A stretch of DNA of 64,000 nt from Agromyces sp. LHK192 (lineage in GTDB: Bacteria > Actinomycetota > Actinomycetes > Actinomycetales > Microbacteriaceae), in the NCBI RefSeq assembly GCF_004006235.1, contig NZ_CP034753.1, positions 868,001 to 932,000 of the forward strand, in the 5' to 3' direction. Numbering within the stretch: position 1 is the stretch's first letter; the number at the start of each line of letters is the position of its first letter. This document shows, piece by piece, positions 16,053 to 24,568 of the stretch. The translations under genes were made by a program, and so were the position numbers. The notes beneath the pieces were generated by a model. That model searched no databases. It was not told where the DNA came from and worked only from the letters and a program-made list of their open reading frames with translations.

Positions 16053-16480
16053 CCGGCGCGGTGCTCGTCAGCCGGCGCATCCGGGCGTCGGCCGAGCGGC
16101 TCTTCGACGCCTGGCTCGACCCGGTCGCGCTCGCCGTGTGGATGCGCCGCCCCGGCGACGGCACGCCCGTCGTGGTCGCCGAGCCGCGCGTCGGCGGGGG
16201 CTTCTCGATCACGATGTCGGGCCCGACGGGCGACGTCGTGCACCTCGGGGATTACCTGCGCATCGACCGGCCGCACGCACTCGACTTCACCTGGCGATCG
16301 GAGCACACCGTGGGCGTCGACTCGGTCGTGCACGTGACCTTCACGCCCGACGACGACGCCACGCTCGTCGCCGTGCGCCACGAACTGCTGCCCGACGAGG
16401 AGTCGGCCGGCAAGCACCGCGCGGGTTGGACCGAGATCCTCGACCGCTACGCGCACACCTATGGGGAGGAGGCGGCGTGA
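16049..16480 (+). CDS. SRPBCC (AHSA1-like) domain protein
   Basis: 143 residues. The start VLVSRRIRASAERLFDAWLDPVALAVWM and the final GWTEILDRYAHTY are the first strand/helix and the long C-terminal helix of the SRPBCC/AHSA1 fold. The cavity probably binds a small hydrophobic molecule. ArsR-AHSA1 pairs are common in actinobacteria; a second pair in reverse order is at 32524-33317. It overlaps arsR by 4 bases and the SDR gene by one base. Confidence 0.88.
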   Translation: MTGAVLVSRRIRASAERLFDAWLDPVALAVWMRRPGDGTPVVVAEPRVGGGFSITMSGPTGDVVHLGDYLRIDRPHALDFTWRSEHTVGVDSVVHVTFTPDDDATLVAVRHELLPDEESAGKHRAGWTEILDRYAHTYGEEAA

Positions 16481-17274
16481 TGCTGCTCGACGGGAAGGTC
16501 GCCGTCATCCACGGCGGCGGGGGATCGATCGGCGCTGCGACCGCGCGCGTCTTCGCACGGGAGGGCGCCCGACTGCACCTGGCCGGACGCAGCCTGCCCC
16601 GACTCGAACGGGCCGCGGCCGCCGCGCGGGACGCGGGGGCATCCGAGGTCTCGATCGCCGTCGTCGACGCGATGCGGCAGGACGAGGTCGACGCGCACGT
16701 CGACGCGGTCGCGATGGAGGCCGGAACGGTCGACATCGCCCTCAACGCGGTCGGCTTCGACCACGTGCAGGGCCTTGCGATCGCCGACACGTCGCTCGAG
16801 GACTACCTGCATCCGACGGTCGGATACCTCACCACGAACTTCGTGACCGCGAAGGCGGCGTCGCGCGTCATGCTGGCCCAGGGCCACGGCGTGATCCTCA
16901 CGATCTCGACGCCCGGCGCCCGGCTGACCGGGCGCGGACTCATCGGCAACGCGGCGCAGAGCGCCGGGCTGGAGGGGTTCTCGCGAGCGCTCGCGGGCGA
17001 GCTCGGCCCCGGCGGCGTCCGCGTGGTGTGCGTGAGACCGCACGCGTTCCGAGACGCCTCGGAGTCGTACACGATGGACATGTTCGGGCGCATCGCCGAC
17101 GGCGGCGGCGGAACCCTCGACGACTGGTGGGACGGCCTCGAGTCCACGACGCTGCTCGGCCGCCTGCCCGTGCTCGACGAGGTCGCCGAGTACCTCGCGT
17201 TCGCGGCATCCGACCGCGCCGCGTCGATGACCGGCGGCATCGCGAACCTGACCGCGGGAGCGCTGGTCGACTGA
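16480..17274 (+). CDS. SDR-family protein with degenerate active site
   Basis: 264 residues. The Rossmann start VAVIHGGGGSIGAATA binds NAD(P), LNAVG replaces the usual NNAG, and the catalytic Ser is kept (S143, TISTPG). At the YxxxK position, however, the protein reads GNAAQSAGLEG: Asn157 for Tyr and Ser161 for Lys. Classical proton-relay catalysis should therefore be impaired, so it may be a sensor or use another mechanism. The C terminus TGGIANLTAG matches the SDR dimer-forming tail. It ends the ArsR-SRPBCC-SDR operon, coupled by TGATG. Confidence 0.87.
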   Translation: MLLDGKVAVIHGGGGSIGAATARVFAREGARLHLAGRSLPRLERAAAAARDAGASEVSIAVVDAMRQDEVDAHVDAVAMEAGTVDIALNAVGFDHVQGLAIADTSLEDYLHPTVGYLTTNFVTAKAASRVMLAQGHGVILTISTPGARLTGRGLIGNAAQSAGLEGFSRALAGELGPGGVRVVCVRPHAFRDASESYTMDMFGRIADGGGGTLDDWWDGLESTTLLGRLPVLDEVAEYLAFAASDRAASMTGGIANLTAGALVD

Positions 17275-17456
17275 GGTCGCAGCGTGCCCGGCCGCTGCGT
17301 GCTGCCCGATCTCCGGACCTTCGCGGCGGCACGCCGCCGATCGTCGCCCGTTCACCGGTGTGTCCGAGGGGCGCACCGGAGTACGGGCGGGCGCCCGCAC
17401 CCCGACCGAGCCTGTCGCCGGTGGCGACCTGCGTCGCGTCGGAATAGCCTCGACGC

Positions 17457-17669
17457 ATGGGAACCGCGCACATCCCGGCGCAGATCGGCGACCTCCCGCC
17501 GATCGGCCGCCCGGCCAACAGCGCCCTGCTCGAGGCCGGGATCACCACGCTCGAGCAGGTCGCGGCCACCGGACGCTCGACGCTGCTCGCCATGCACGGT
17601 GTCGGGCCCAAGGCGATCCGGCTCCTCGAGGCGGCGCTCGCCGAGCGCGGGATGACGTTCGAAGCGTAG
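17457..17669 (+). CDS. small helix-hairpin-helix protein
   Basis: 70 residues. The layout IGRPANSALLEAGITTLEQVAATGRSTLL and AMHGVGPKAIRLLEAAL is two helix-hairpin-helix-like turns, resembling the C-terminal domain of RNA polymerase alpha and small HhH DNA-binding proteins; HGVGPKA is the hairpin. It probably binds DNA non-specifically. TAGCCT at 17445, six bases before the ATG, and no Shine-Dalgarno suggest a leaderless mRNA. It stands alone between the SDR operon and a channel gene. Confidence 0.8.
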   Translation: MGTAHIPAQIGDLPPIGRPANSALLEAGITTLEQVAATGRSTLLAMHGVGPKAIRLLEAALAERGMTFEA

Positions 17670-17731
17670 TTCGGCGGCAGGCGTGCGCGCGGCGCCCGCT
17701 CAGCCGGGCGCGCCGTCGTTACCATGTCCGC

Positions 17732-18373
17732 ATGATCAGGCAGCGGCGGCATCCGGCCGCGACGAAGCGCACGATCCGGGTCGAGGCGTTCACCGACGGC
17801 GTGTTCGCGATCGCGGCGACCCTGCTCGTGCTCGACCTGACGACCCATTCGCTCGGCGAGGTGTCGTCGGATGCCGAGATGTGGGCGGCCGTCGGCGGCA
17901 TGAGCCAGCTGTTCCTGAACTTCGCGCTGAGCTTCGTGCTGCTGTGCCTGCTCTGGATGACGCACGTCGACCAGTTCGAGCACATCACCCGCGTGGACTC
18001 GACGATGATCTGGCTGAACAACGCGCGACTGCTGTTCGTCGCACTCGTGCCGTTCGCGACGAACCTGACGACCGATTATTCCGACTACTTCGCGGGCCGC
18101 CTGGCGATGCCGGTCGTCTTCTTCCTCGCGATCCTGAGCAGTTGGCTGCAGTGGGCGTGGGCAGCGCGCCGCCGACAGGACCTGCTGCCCGATCTCACGG
18201 CGGCCGAGGTCGCGGCCTTCGGCCGCGGGTCGCTCAGCGCGCTCATCATCTCGGGCGCGGTCGTGCTGCTCGCGCCGTGGACCGGTTCGTTCGCGTTCCT
18301 GCTGTTCCTGGCCGACGGCCCCCTCACTCGACTGCTGCGGGGCCCCAGGGCGGGCGCGCAGACGGAGGAGTGA
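17732..18373 (+). CDS. TMEM175-family (DUF1211) potassium channel-like membrane protein
   Basis: 213 residues, about six membrane helices. The hallmark RxxxFxD of TMEM175 channels is in helix 1: RVEAFTDGVFAIAATLLVLDL. Bacterial members conduct K+ and lack the classical selectivity filter. Helices are seen at about 20-40, 55-75, 95-112, 120-138, 165-180 and 185-200. TACCAT at 17720, six bases before the ATG, suggests leaderless transcription. It ends 15 bases from the converging DUF2812 gene. Confidence 0.88.
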   Translation: MIRQRRHPAATKRTIRVEAFTDGVFAIAATLLVLDLTTHSLGEVSSDAEMWAAVGGMSQLFLNFALSFVLLCLLWMTHVDQFEHITRVDSTMIWLNNARLLFVALVPFATNLTTDYSDYFAGRLAMPVVFFLAILSSWLQWAWAARRRQDLLPDLTAAEVAAFGRGSLSALIISGAVVLLAPWTGSFAFLLFLADGPLTRLLRGPRAGAQTEE

Positions 18374-18388
18374 CGAGACGGTTCCGGG

Positions 18389-18991
18389 TCAGTGCGGCTC
18401 GGCGCGGAGGGCGCGCCGGTAGAGCACGGACTGGTACGCGAATTGCACGGCCAGCACGGCGCATGCGAGCAGCATGAGCAGGGGCGCGGTCCGCAGCAGC
18501 GCGAAGGGCGTCTCGAAGAGAAACGCGCCGACGAACGACCACCCCTGCTTCTCCCAGAGCCCCGGCGTGAGGTAGAGCTGATCGGGCGCGAGCGACCCCT
18601 GCATCCCGAGCACGAAGACGAAGAGCGCGAACGACGCCAGGATCGCTCCGGTGACGCCCATCGCGCGACGGTACCGCTGCGCCTTCGACGCGGCATCCGA
18701 GAAGATGTCGGCGTTCGCGTCGCCGGTGAACGACGTGAAGTACTGCGCCCCGCTCCAGCGGGAGCCGGCGACGTGGCGCCAGCCCGCGTCGGCGAAGAGC
18801 GTCACGTAGTCGGCGAAGTCGGCCGCGCTCATCGAGTCGCGGTAGTCGACGCGCACGACGGCGCTGCCGGGAGCGATGGGTGCGAACCGGTACCGCACGC
18901 TCGCGCCGACGAGGAGCTGCCCGTCGGCGGCCATGCGGTTGAGCCAGGCCTCCTCCTTGTCGAAATCGACGAAGAACTTCAGCACCTTCAT
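18389..18991 (-). CDS. DUF2812-domain membrane protein
   Basis: 200 residues. Residues 1-95 form the soluble DUF2812 domain (KVLKFFVDFDKEEAWLNRMAADGQLL, YRFAPI, YRDSMSAADFADYVTLFADAGW). Two membrane helices follow at about 115-135 and 165-190. DUF2812 genes almost always follow a PadR regulator, as here: the ATG overlaps the PadR stop (ATGA). Function unknown; perhaps a membrane sensor for the regulator. Confidence 0.88.
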   Translation of the reverse strand: MKVLKFFVDFDKEEAWLNRMAADGQLLVGASVRYRFAPIAPGSAVVRVDYRDSMSAADFADYVTLFADAGWRHVAGSRWSGAQYFTSFTGDANADIFSDAASKAQRYRRAMGVTGAILASFALFVFVLGMQGSLAPDQLYLTPGLWEKQGWSFVGAFLFETPFALLRTAPLLMLLACAVLAVQFAYQSVLYRRALRAEPH

Positions 18992-19311
18992 GATCCTGCG
19001 CCTCCTCGGATCTGCTCGAACACCCGCAGCATGTGCGCCATGCGATCGGCGTCCTGCGCGAGTGCGCCGAACCCGGCCTCGGTGATGCGGTAGACCTTGC
19101 GGCGCGGGTCGGCGCTCTCGACGCGGACGATCAGGCCCTGCTTCACGAGCGTCTCGAGGGCGCCGTAGAGCGTGCCGGGGGCGAGGCGCACCGCGCCGTC
19201 GCTCATCGACTCGACGCGCGCCATGATCGCGTACCCGTGACCCGGCTCGATGAGCGCGAGCAGGATGTAGTGCACCGTCTCGGTGAGCGGCAGCAGCGGG
19301 TTGCGGTTCAC
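18988..19311 (-). CDS. PadR-family transcriptional regulator
   Basis: 107 residues, GTG start behind AGGAGG. Typical PadR winged helix: YILLALIEPGHGYAIMARVE, APGTLYGALETLVKQGLI, RRKVYRITEAG. It is a short (s2-type) PadR with one C-terminal helix. It is coupled to the DUF2812 gene. A reverse-strand TTGCAC-N17-TACAGT promoter lies at 19362-19334, and a perfect ACTGTACAGT palindrome covers its -10 box, so it probably represses itself. Confidence 0.92.
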   Translation of the reverse strand: MNRNPLLPLTETVHYILLALIEPGHGYAIMARVESMSDGAVRLAPGTLYGALETLVKQGLIVRVESADPRRKVYRITEAGFGALAQDADRMAHMLRVFEQIRGGAGS

Positions 19312-19333
19312 GTGGCACCTCCTCTATCGGCCA

Positions 19334-19372
19334 ACTGTACAGTCTGCCGATATACAGTGCAACGGTATACAG
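19334..19372. promoter_or_regulatory. PadR operator array over its own promoter
   Basis: ACTGTACAGT (19334-19343) is a perfect palindrome containing the -10 box TACAGT. The word TACAG recurs at 19338, 19353 and 19368, exactly 15 bases apart. The -35 TTGCAC is at 19362-19357. Repeats spaced at about one and a half helical turns suggest several PadR dimers bound in a row. Confidence 0.65.
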
Positions 19373-19466
19373 CGCGGCGGCATATGCGGCCGTTCGCGCT
19401 GCCGTGTTCCGCCGACGTCTGCCTGCGCCTCGGCGGCCTCCCGCGCCGCCGGTAGAATCGCCGATC

Positions 19467-21059
19467 GTGAGCCTGATCCGCCTGAACGACGTGAGCATCG
19501 ACCTCGAGGGGCGGCAGGTCCTGAAAGAGGTGTACCTCAAGCTCCGCCGGGGCGACCGCATCGGCCTCATCGGCAAGAACGGCGTCGGCAAGTCGACGCT
19601 GCTCGAGCTCGTCCTCGGTCGCCGCGAACCCACGGGCGGCACGGTCGACATGACGCAGGGCACCACCGTCGGCTACTTCTCGCAGTTCTCCGAACTCGAC
19701 GGCGAGCGCAGCGTGCACGAGATCCTGAGCGCCGAGTTCGCCGACGTGCACGACACCCAGGCGCGGATCGACGAGATCGGCATGCTGCTGGCCGAGCCCA
19801 TGCCCGACGCCGAGATGAACCGACTGCTCGCCGAGCAGGGCGAGCTGCTCGAGCGCATGGACGCGATCGACGGCTGGACCTACGAGACGACCATCGACAC
19901 CGTGCTCACGCGGCTCGGCTTCGACGACGAGCGGCGCGCCCTGCCGGTCGATCGCCTCTCGGGCGGCTGGCGCAATCGCGCGGCGCTCGCGCTGCTGCTC
20001 GTGCGCGCACCCGACGTGCTGCTGCTCGACGAACCGACGAACTTCCTCGACCTCGACGGCGTGAAGTGGGTCGAGAACTGGCTCGCCGGGTTCGGCGGCG
20101 CCGTGCTCGTCGTGTCGCACGACCGCCAGTTCCTCGACGGCGTCGTCACTCGCATCATCGAGATCGAGAACTACCGGCTGCAGGAGTACGAGGGCGACTA
20201 CTCGGCCTACGTGCACGCGAAGCAGTCGCGGCTCAGGATGCTCGAGCGGCAGTTCGCCCACGAGGAGGAGCTGCTGGCCTACGAGCAGGATGCCGCCGCG
20301 GCGCGCCGCGAAGCGGCCCGCAACCCATCGAATGCGGTCGCCCGTCGCCTCGCCGACATCAAGAAGAAGCAGGCGCCGCGCCCGATCGACCAGATCATCA
20401 CGTCGATCTACGACGGGCTCCGGGTGTCGAACGACCTGCTGACGGTGACCCGCTTGACCAAGGGGTACGGCGGCGAACCGCTGTTCGAGGACGTCACGTT
20501 CGACCTGCAGCGCGGCGACCGGGTCGCAGTGCTCGGGTCGAACGGCTCGGGCAAGTCGACCCTGCTCGACGTCGTCACCGGCGAGACCGAACCCGACTCC
20601 GGCCAGGTGCGCTGGGCGAAGGGCGCCGGGTTCGTCTCGTACAACCGGGTGTACGCCGAGCTCGACCTGACCGACACGGTCGGGCACGCGGTCAACGCCT
20701 ACCCCGATTCGCTCGCGTTCAGCGCGACGAAGAAGAGCGTCAACCGGTTCCTCGCGATGCTGCAGTTCTCGGAGTCCGACCTGCAGCAGAAGATCGGCAC
20801 GCTCTCGGGTGGGCAGCGCGCGCGGGTCGCGATCGCGCAGTGCCTGCTCTCGGGTGCCGCGGTCATCGTGCTCGACGAGCCGACGAACCACCTCGACATC
20901 ACGTCGACGCAGGTCATGGAGCGGGCGCTGACGCACTTCCCGGGGGCCGTGCTCGTCGTGAGCCACGACCGGTTCTTCGTCGACAAGCTCGCCGACCGCC
21001 TGCTCGTGTTCGAGGGTGCCGGGCGGGTCGTCGAGCAGCCGGCGACCGGGGCGCTGTGA
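19467..21059 (+). CDS. ABC-F family ATP-binding protein (Uup/EttA/VmlR-like)
   Basis: 530 residues from GTG 19467; the TAGAAT box at 19453-19458 lies eight bases before it, so a leaderless start fits and upstream extension is unlikely. Two ABC domains: Walker A GKNGVGKSTLLE and GSNGSGKSTLLD, signatures LSGGWRNRA and LSGGQRARV, Walker B LLLDEPTNFLDLD and VLDEPTNHLDIT. The linker at about 240-310 is charged and helical (ABC-F P-site tip region). No membrane domain. It acts on ribosomes; a role in antibiotic resistance or translation quality control is possible. Its stop overlaps the next start (GTGA). Confidence 0.93.
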   Translation: MSLIRLNDVSIDLEGRQVLKEVYLKLRRGDRIGLIGKNGVGKSTLLELVLGRREPTGGTVDMTQGTTVGYFSQFSELDGERSVHEILSAEFADVHDTQARIDEIGMLLAEPMPDAEMNRLLAEQGELLERMDAIDGWTYETTIDTVLTRLGFDDERRALPVDRLSGGWRNRAALALLLVRAPDVLLLDEPTNFLDLDGVKWVENWLAGFGGAVLVVSHDRQFLDGVVTRIIEIENYRLQEYEGDYSAYVHAKQSRLRMLERQFAHEEELLAYEQDAAAARREAARNPSNAVARRLADIKKKQAPRPIDQIITSIYDGLRVSNDLLTVTRLTKGYGGEPLFEDVTFDLQRGDRVAVLGSNGSGKSTLLDVVTGETEPDSGQVRWAKGAGFVSYNRVYAELDLTDTVGHAVNAYPDSLAFSATKKSVNRFLAMLQFSESDLQQKIGTLSGGQRARVAIAQCLLSGAAVIVLDEPTNHLDITSTQVMERALTHFPGAVLVVSHDRFFVDKLADRLLVFEGAGRVVEQPATGAL

Positions 21060-22468
21060 CCCGGCGGCGACGGCGCGCGCGCGAGGAGGAGGCGTCCCGG
21101 CGCGGGGTGCCGCAGCGCGCCGCGTCGCAGCTGCGGTTCGTCGAGGTGCCCGAGACCACGGCTTCGGCGGTGGCCCGTGCCGGAGTCGATGTCGCGATCG
21201 GCTTCACCGCCGGCACCGCGGCGACCTGGGTGCTGCTGCTGGTCGCGGCGATCGTCTTCGACGAGGCGCTGTGGGATCTCGAGCGTGCGACCGGCTTCGA
21301 CGAGTTCTTCCGTCTGACGGTTCCGGCGCTGTTCGTCCTGGGACCCGTGCTCGCTCTCGCCATCCCGACCCTGTCGGGGGTCGCCGCCGCGCAGTCGCTG
21401 CGGCTGCTCGAACGGCACGCGGCGCAGCATCCCGATGCGGTGCCGTCGTGGGCGCAGGAGTCGCGGATCGCGATCCTGCCCGCCCGGTATGCGCGCCGCG
21501 CGGTGCTCACGATCGCCGTCGTGGCGATGGCCGTCGGCGGATTCGCGCTGCTCTTCGGGCTCTTCGACGACGAGGGCCGCGGCCAACCCGCGGTCTGGGC
21601 GATCGTGGTCGTCAGCGTCGTCGCGGTGCTCGGCTGGCTGGTCGTGCGCGTGCTGCTGCAGGCCGCGGAGGAGGAGCAGGATGCGCGCCGCGTCGCGATC
21701 CGCGCGCCGTGGCAGCGACTCGAGTCGACGACCGAGGCGATGGAACGGCGTCGTCGCGAGGCGCTGCCGGTCGAGGACCCGCCCGCCCTGCTTCGACCGC
21801 GTGCGTTCGCTCGGCTCGAGACCGCCCTGATCGTCGCCGCCGTCGCGACCGGCGTCAGCGTCGTGGCGTGGTTCGCCTCGGTCTGGCTGCGCCAGCCCTG
21901 CCGTCGCTGCGACGAGCAGTACTACGACGAACCCGTCGAGCGGTTCATCGACGGGCTGAGCCTGTACGGCGGGATCGCGATCGCCGTGTGCGGGGCGATC
22001 GTCGTGCTCCTCACGGCGGCCTTCGTGATCGTGCGGCGGATCCGCGAGCGCACCGCGTTCCGCCAGGTCGCCGACGGCCGGCCCCGGTGGTGGACCGACG
22101 ATGCCGCACTGCCGCTGCTGCTCCGGCAGCGGGCGGGCCGCATGACGACGTGGCTCGTCGCGGGCGGCATCGCTCCGCCCGCGCTCTGGGTGGCGGCCGT
22201 CGTGGTGTCCGGTTTCGAGCCCGAATGGGCGGATGCCTCGGCCGTGCGCACGGCAGGGGTGGTCGCGGCCGTCGTCGCCATCGCCGCGTCGGGCTCGGCG
22301 CTGCTGATCGCCACGCGCGACGCGCGCGCTGCGGCCGTCGAGCGCAATGCGCTCCGCACGGTGTTCTCGCCCGGCGACCCCGACCTGAAGGAGATCGCGG
22401 AACGTGAGGCGCAGGCCCGCCGGGCGCGTCGCGCGGCCGCCCGCGCGGCGCGTCGCGGCCAGAGCTGA
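21056..22468 (+). CDS. unrecognised multi-pass membrane protein
   Basis: 470 residues, GTG start overlapping the ABC-F stop. A basic N terminus is followed by about eight hydrophobic helices (about 43-65, 85-106, 143-162, 180-200, 258-278, 303-328, 360-382, 395-415) and a basic Ala/Arg-rich tail. A CRRCDEQ motif with two Cys lies in an external or internal loop near residue 285. No family recognised. The tight coupling to an ABC-F gene is unusual because ABC-F proteins do not need a membrane partner, so the two may form a resistance or envelope-stress unit, or simply share transcription. Confidence 0.8.
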   Translation: MTRRRRRAREEEASRRGVPQRAASQLRFVEVPETTASAVARAGVDVAIGFTAGTAATWVLLLVAAIVFDEALWDLERATGFDEFFRLTVPALFVLGPVLALAIPTLSGVAAAQSLRLLERHAAQHPDAVPSWAQESRIAILPARYARRAVLTIAVVAMAVGGFALLFGLFDDEGRGQPAVWAIVVVSVVAVLGWLVVRVLLQAAEEEQDARRVAIRAPWQRLESTTEAMERRRREALPVEDPPALLRPRAFARLETALIVAAVATGVSVVAWFASVWLRQPCRRCDEQYYDEPVERFIDGLSLYGGIAIAVCGAIVVLLTAAFVIVRRIRERTAFRQVADGRPRWWTDDAALPLLLRQRAGRMTTWLVAGGIAPPALWVAAVVVSGFEPEWADASAVRTAGVVAAVVAIAASGSALLIATRDARAAAVERNALRTVFSPGDPDLKEIAEREAQARRARRAAARAARRGQS

Positions 22469-22483
22469 ACGAGGCTCGCGGGT

Positions 22484-22526
22484 GCCGGCCCGACCGTTTC
22501 CGCCATCAGGCGAATCCGGCCGGGCC
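22484..22526. terminator. weak hairpin between converging genes
   Basis: GGCCCGACCG (22487-22496) pairs with CGGCCGGGCC (22517-22526) with one mismatch around a 20-base loop. It lies between the membrane protein gene (ends 22468) and the NmrA gene (ends 22544). Long loop and no T tract, so only a candidate. Confidence 0.4.
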
Positions 22527-22543
22527 CGCCGGTGGATCCTCGC

Positions 22544-23350
22544 TCAATTCGAGGCGGGCCTGAGCCCGAGCGCCCGCTCGTCGCGCCCCTGACCCGACGC
22601 GATGCCGGCCTCGAGCCAGTCCGTGAAGTGCGTCGTCGCCAGCGTCGCGTCTGGGCCCGGCAGCAGGTCGTGCTCCTCGAGCCGGGTGCCGAAGTAGTCG
22701 GCCAGCGGATCGGCCACGACCTCGCGCGGGTCGGTGCGGATCGAGAGCCCGCGCCGGACGAGGTCGGCGAGACGGAACCGGTCGGGTCCCGCGAACTCGA
22801 TCATGTCGTTCACCGGCTGGCCGACCGCCGTCGCCGCCACCGCGGCTGCGATGTCGTCGGCTGCGATGGGCTGGATGAACGCGTTCGACACGCGCACCGT
22901 GTGCCGCACCGCGGAAGCATCCGCGATGCTCTGGATGAACTCGAAGAACTGCGTCGAGTGCACGATCGTGTACGGCCGCTGCGACGCCCGGATGAGTCGC
23001 TCCTGGGCCGCCTTCGCGGCGAAGTACCCGCCCTCCGATCGGGCGAGGCGGTCGGTGCCGACGACGGACAGGGCGACGTGGTGCCCGACACCGGCCGCGG
23101 CGCCGTAGGTGAGCAGGTTCAGCGTCGAGGCGTAGAAGAACTCGTTCGCGCCGGCCTCGTCGAGGTAGTCCGAGTTCGAGACGTCGATCAGCGCGTCGGC
23201 TCCGGCGAGCGCGTCGGCGAGGCCGTCGCCCGAGTAGGAGTCGACGCCGGTCGCGCGGGAGGCGACGACGACGTCGTGCCCCGTGGACTGGAGCCGGTCG
23301 ACGACACGGGCACCGATGAGGCCGGTGCCGCCGACCACTGCGATTCGCAT
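22544..23350 (-). CDS. NAD(P)-binding NmrA-like oxidoreductase (ECF41 partner, copy 1)
   Basis: 268 residues. The atypical-SDR Rossmann start MRIAVVGGTGLIGARVV is followed by HHVALSVVGTDRLARSEGGYFAAKAAQERLI, in which YxxxK is present (Y, then K of FAAKAA), and a substrate part ending TTHFTDWLEAG. It is the last gene of the sigJ-SnoaL-NmrA-NmrA operon and a tandem paralogue of the next upstream gene. In ECF41 systems the linked gene is a so-called COE protein (carboxymuconolactone decarboxylase, oxidoreductase or epimerase), and this is the oxidoreductase/epimerase type. Confidence 0.88.
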   Translation of the reverse strand: MRIAVVGGTGLIGARVVDRLQSTGHDVVVASRATGVDSYSGDGLADALAGADALIDVSNSDYLDEAGANEFFYASTLNLLTYGAAAGVGHHVALSVVGTDRLARSEGGYFAAKAAQERLIRASQRPYTIVHSTQFFEFIQSIADASAVRHTVRVSNAFIQPIAADDIAAAVAATAVGQPVNDMIEFAGPDRFRLADLVRRGLSIRTDPREVVADPLADYFGTRLEEHDLLPGPDATLATTHFTDWLEAGIASGQGRDERALGLRPASN

Positions 23351-23358
23351 GATCGCGC

Positions 23359-24117
23359 CTACTTCGCCGGCGTCGGCTGCGCGGCGAGCCACTCGTCGTA
23401 GGTCGTCGTGGACAGCTGGGCGCCGGGCCCGGGGGTCAGCTCGTCGCCGGCCAGCACGGTCCCGAAGTACTCGGCGGCCGGGTCGGACTCGACGGTGCGG
23501 GCGTCGCCGGCGGCGGTCAGCACCCGGCGGATGAACTCGTCCTGACCGAGCTTCTCGGGGCCGGCCACGTCGATCGTGGCGTTCAGCGGGGCCGAGGCGG
23601 CGACGCGGGCGACCTGGTCGGAGACGTCGGCCGCGGCGATGGGCTGCATGAGGCCCGTCGACACCCGGACGGTGCCGTCGGTCGTCGCGGCGTCGGCGAT
23701 CCGCGATCCGAACTCGTAGAACTGGGTGGCACGGACGATGCTGTAGGGCTGGCCGGAGTCGACGATGAGCCGCTCCTGGGCGACCTTCGCGCGGAGGTAT
23801 CCGCTGTCGGGAAGGCGGTCCGCGCCGACGATCGAGAGCGCGACGTGGTGACCGACGCCGGCCTCGCGCTCGGCCGCGAGGAGCGTGTTCGTCGACGTGG
23901 TGAAGAAGGCGAGCACGTCGTCGTCGGCGAACGACGGCGAGTTCGAGACGTCCACGACGACGTCGGCACCGGCGAGCGCCTCGGCGATGCCTGCTCCGGT
24001 GAGCGTGTCGACGCCCGTGTTCGGCGATGCGGCGATCGCCTCGTGCCCGTGCGCCTCGAGCTGCGAGACGACGCGGGAGCCGATGAGGCCGGTGCCTCCG
24101 ATGACGACGATCTTCAT
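23359..24117 (-). CDS. NAD(P)-binding NmrA-like oxidoreductase (ECF41 partner, copy 2)
   Basis: 252 residues. Start MKIVVIGGTGLIGSRVV, then VGHHVALSIVGADRLPDSGYLRAKVAQERLI, clearly the same family as the gene at 22544 and most likely its tandem duplicate (gap 8 bases). The YLRAK segment keeps the YxxxK pair. The end TTTYDEWLAAQ corresponds to TTHFTDWLEAG in the paralogue. Probably transcribed with the ECF41 sigma gene at 25436. Substrate unknown. Confidence 0.88.
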   Translation of the reverse strand: MKIVVIGGTGLIGSRVVSQLEAHGHEAIAASPNTGVDTLTGAGIAEALAGADVVVDVSNSPSFADDDVLAFFTTSTNTLLAAEREAGVGHHVALSIVGADRLPDSGYLRAKVAQERLIVDSGQPYSIVRATQFYEFGSRIADAATTDGTVRVSTGLMQPIAAADVSDQVARVAASAPLNATIDVAGPEKLGQDEFIRRVLTAAGDARTVESDPAAEYFGTVLAGDELTPGPGAQLSTTTYDEWLAAQPTPAK

Positions 24118-24157
24118 GATGTGGGTCCTCTCCTCCCGCGGCGGCGATCCGCCGCCC

Positions 24158-24568
24158 TCACCTGCTCCGACCGGGTTGCGACGCCGGATGTGACGGATCC
24201 GGCGGATCCGGCGGATCCGGATTCCACGACGTGAGCTTTCGCGGAGCCGTCGTCACCCAGACGGCCTCGACGAGTCCGGTCGCGTCGATGCCGAGTGCGA
24301 CGACCCCGATCACGCGGCCTCCGGCACCGCGGAGCGAGACGCCGGGCCCGCCGTTGACGTCGACCAGGTCGAACACCACGTCCTGCCGATCTGCGAGGCG
24401 GTCGAGCAGGATCCGGGCGACGGACGCACGCCCCCGCCATTCCCCGCCGGTGGGGTCGCCGGCGTCGACGATCAGGCGCGCGTCGGCTGTGAACAGGCGG
24501 ACCAGTTCGATCTCGTCGTGCGCGTCGAGCGCAGATCGCATCCGGCCGGCCGGATGCTCGTCACGCAT
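24158..24568 (-). CDS. SnoaL-like (NTF2 fold) protein
   Basis: 136 residues. RMRSALDAHDEIELVRLFTADARLIVDAG and GRASVARILLDRL follow the NTF2/SnoaL pattern of a helix, then a curved sheet, ending LVEAVWVTTAPRKL. The same fold forms the C-terminal domain of the ECF41 factor just upstream, whose stop overlaps this start by eight bases. It may be a free copy of that regulatory domain or a small enzyme. The C terminus is a Pro-Asp tract encoded by a 9-bp tandem repeat. Confidence 0.7.
   Translation of the reverse strand: MRDEHPAGRMRSALDAHDEIELVRLFTADARLIVDAGDPTGGEWRGRASVARILLDRLADRQDVVFDLVDVNGGPGVSLRGAGGRVIGVVALGIDATGLVEAVWVTTAPRKLTSWNPDPPDPPDPSHPASQPGRSR
24195..24221. repeat. 9-bp tandem repeat at the end of the SnoaL-like gene
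   Basis: Three copies of GGATCCGG(C/A), 24195-24203, 24204-24212 and 24213-24221. On the reverse strand they encode the DPPDPPDP tract near the C terminus. Confidence 0.8.

Noticed and set aside
17387..17398. 12-bp palindrome GCGGGCGCCCGC as a terminator or operator
   Set aside because: Short and fully GC in a GC-rich gap; expected by chance and not matched by neighbours.
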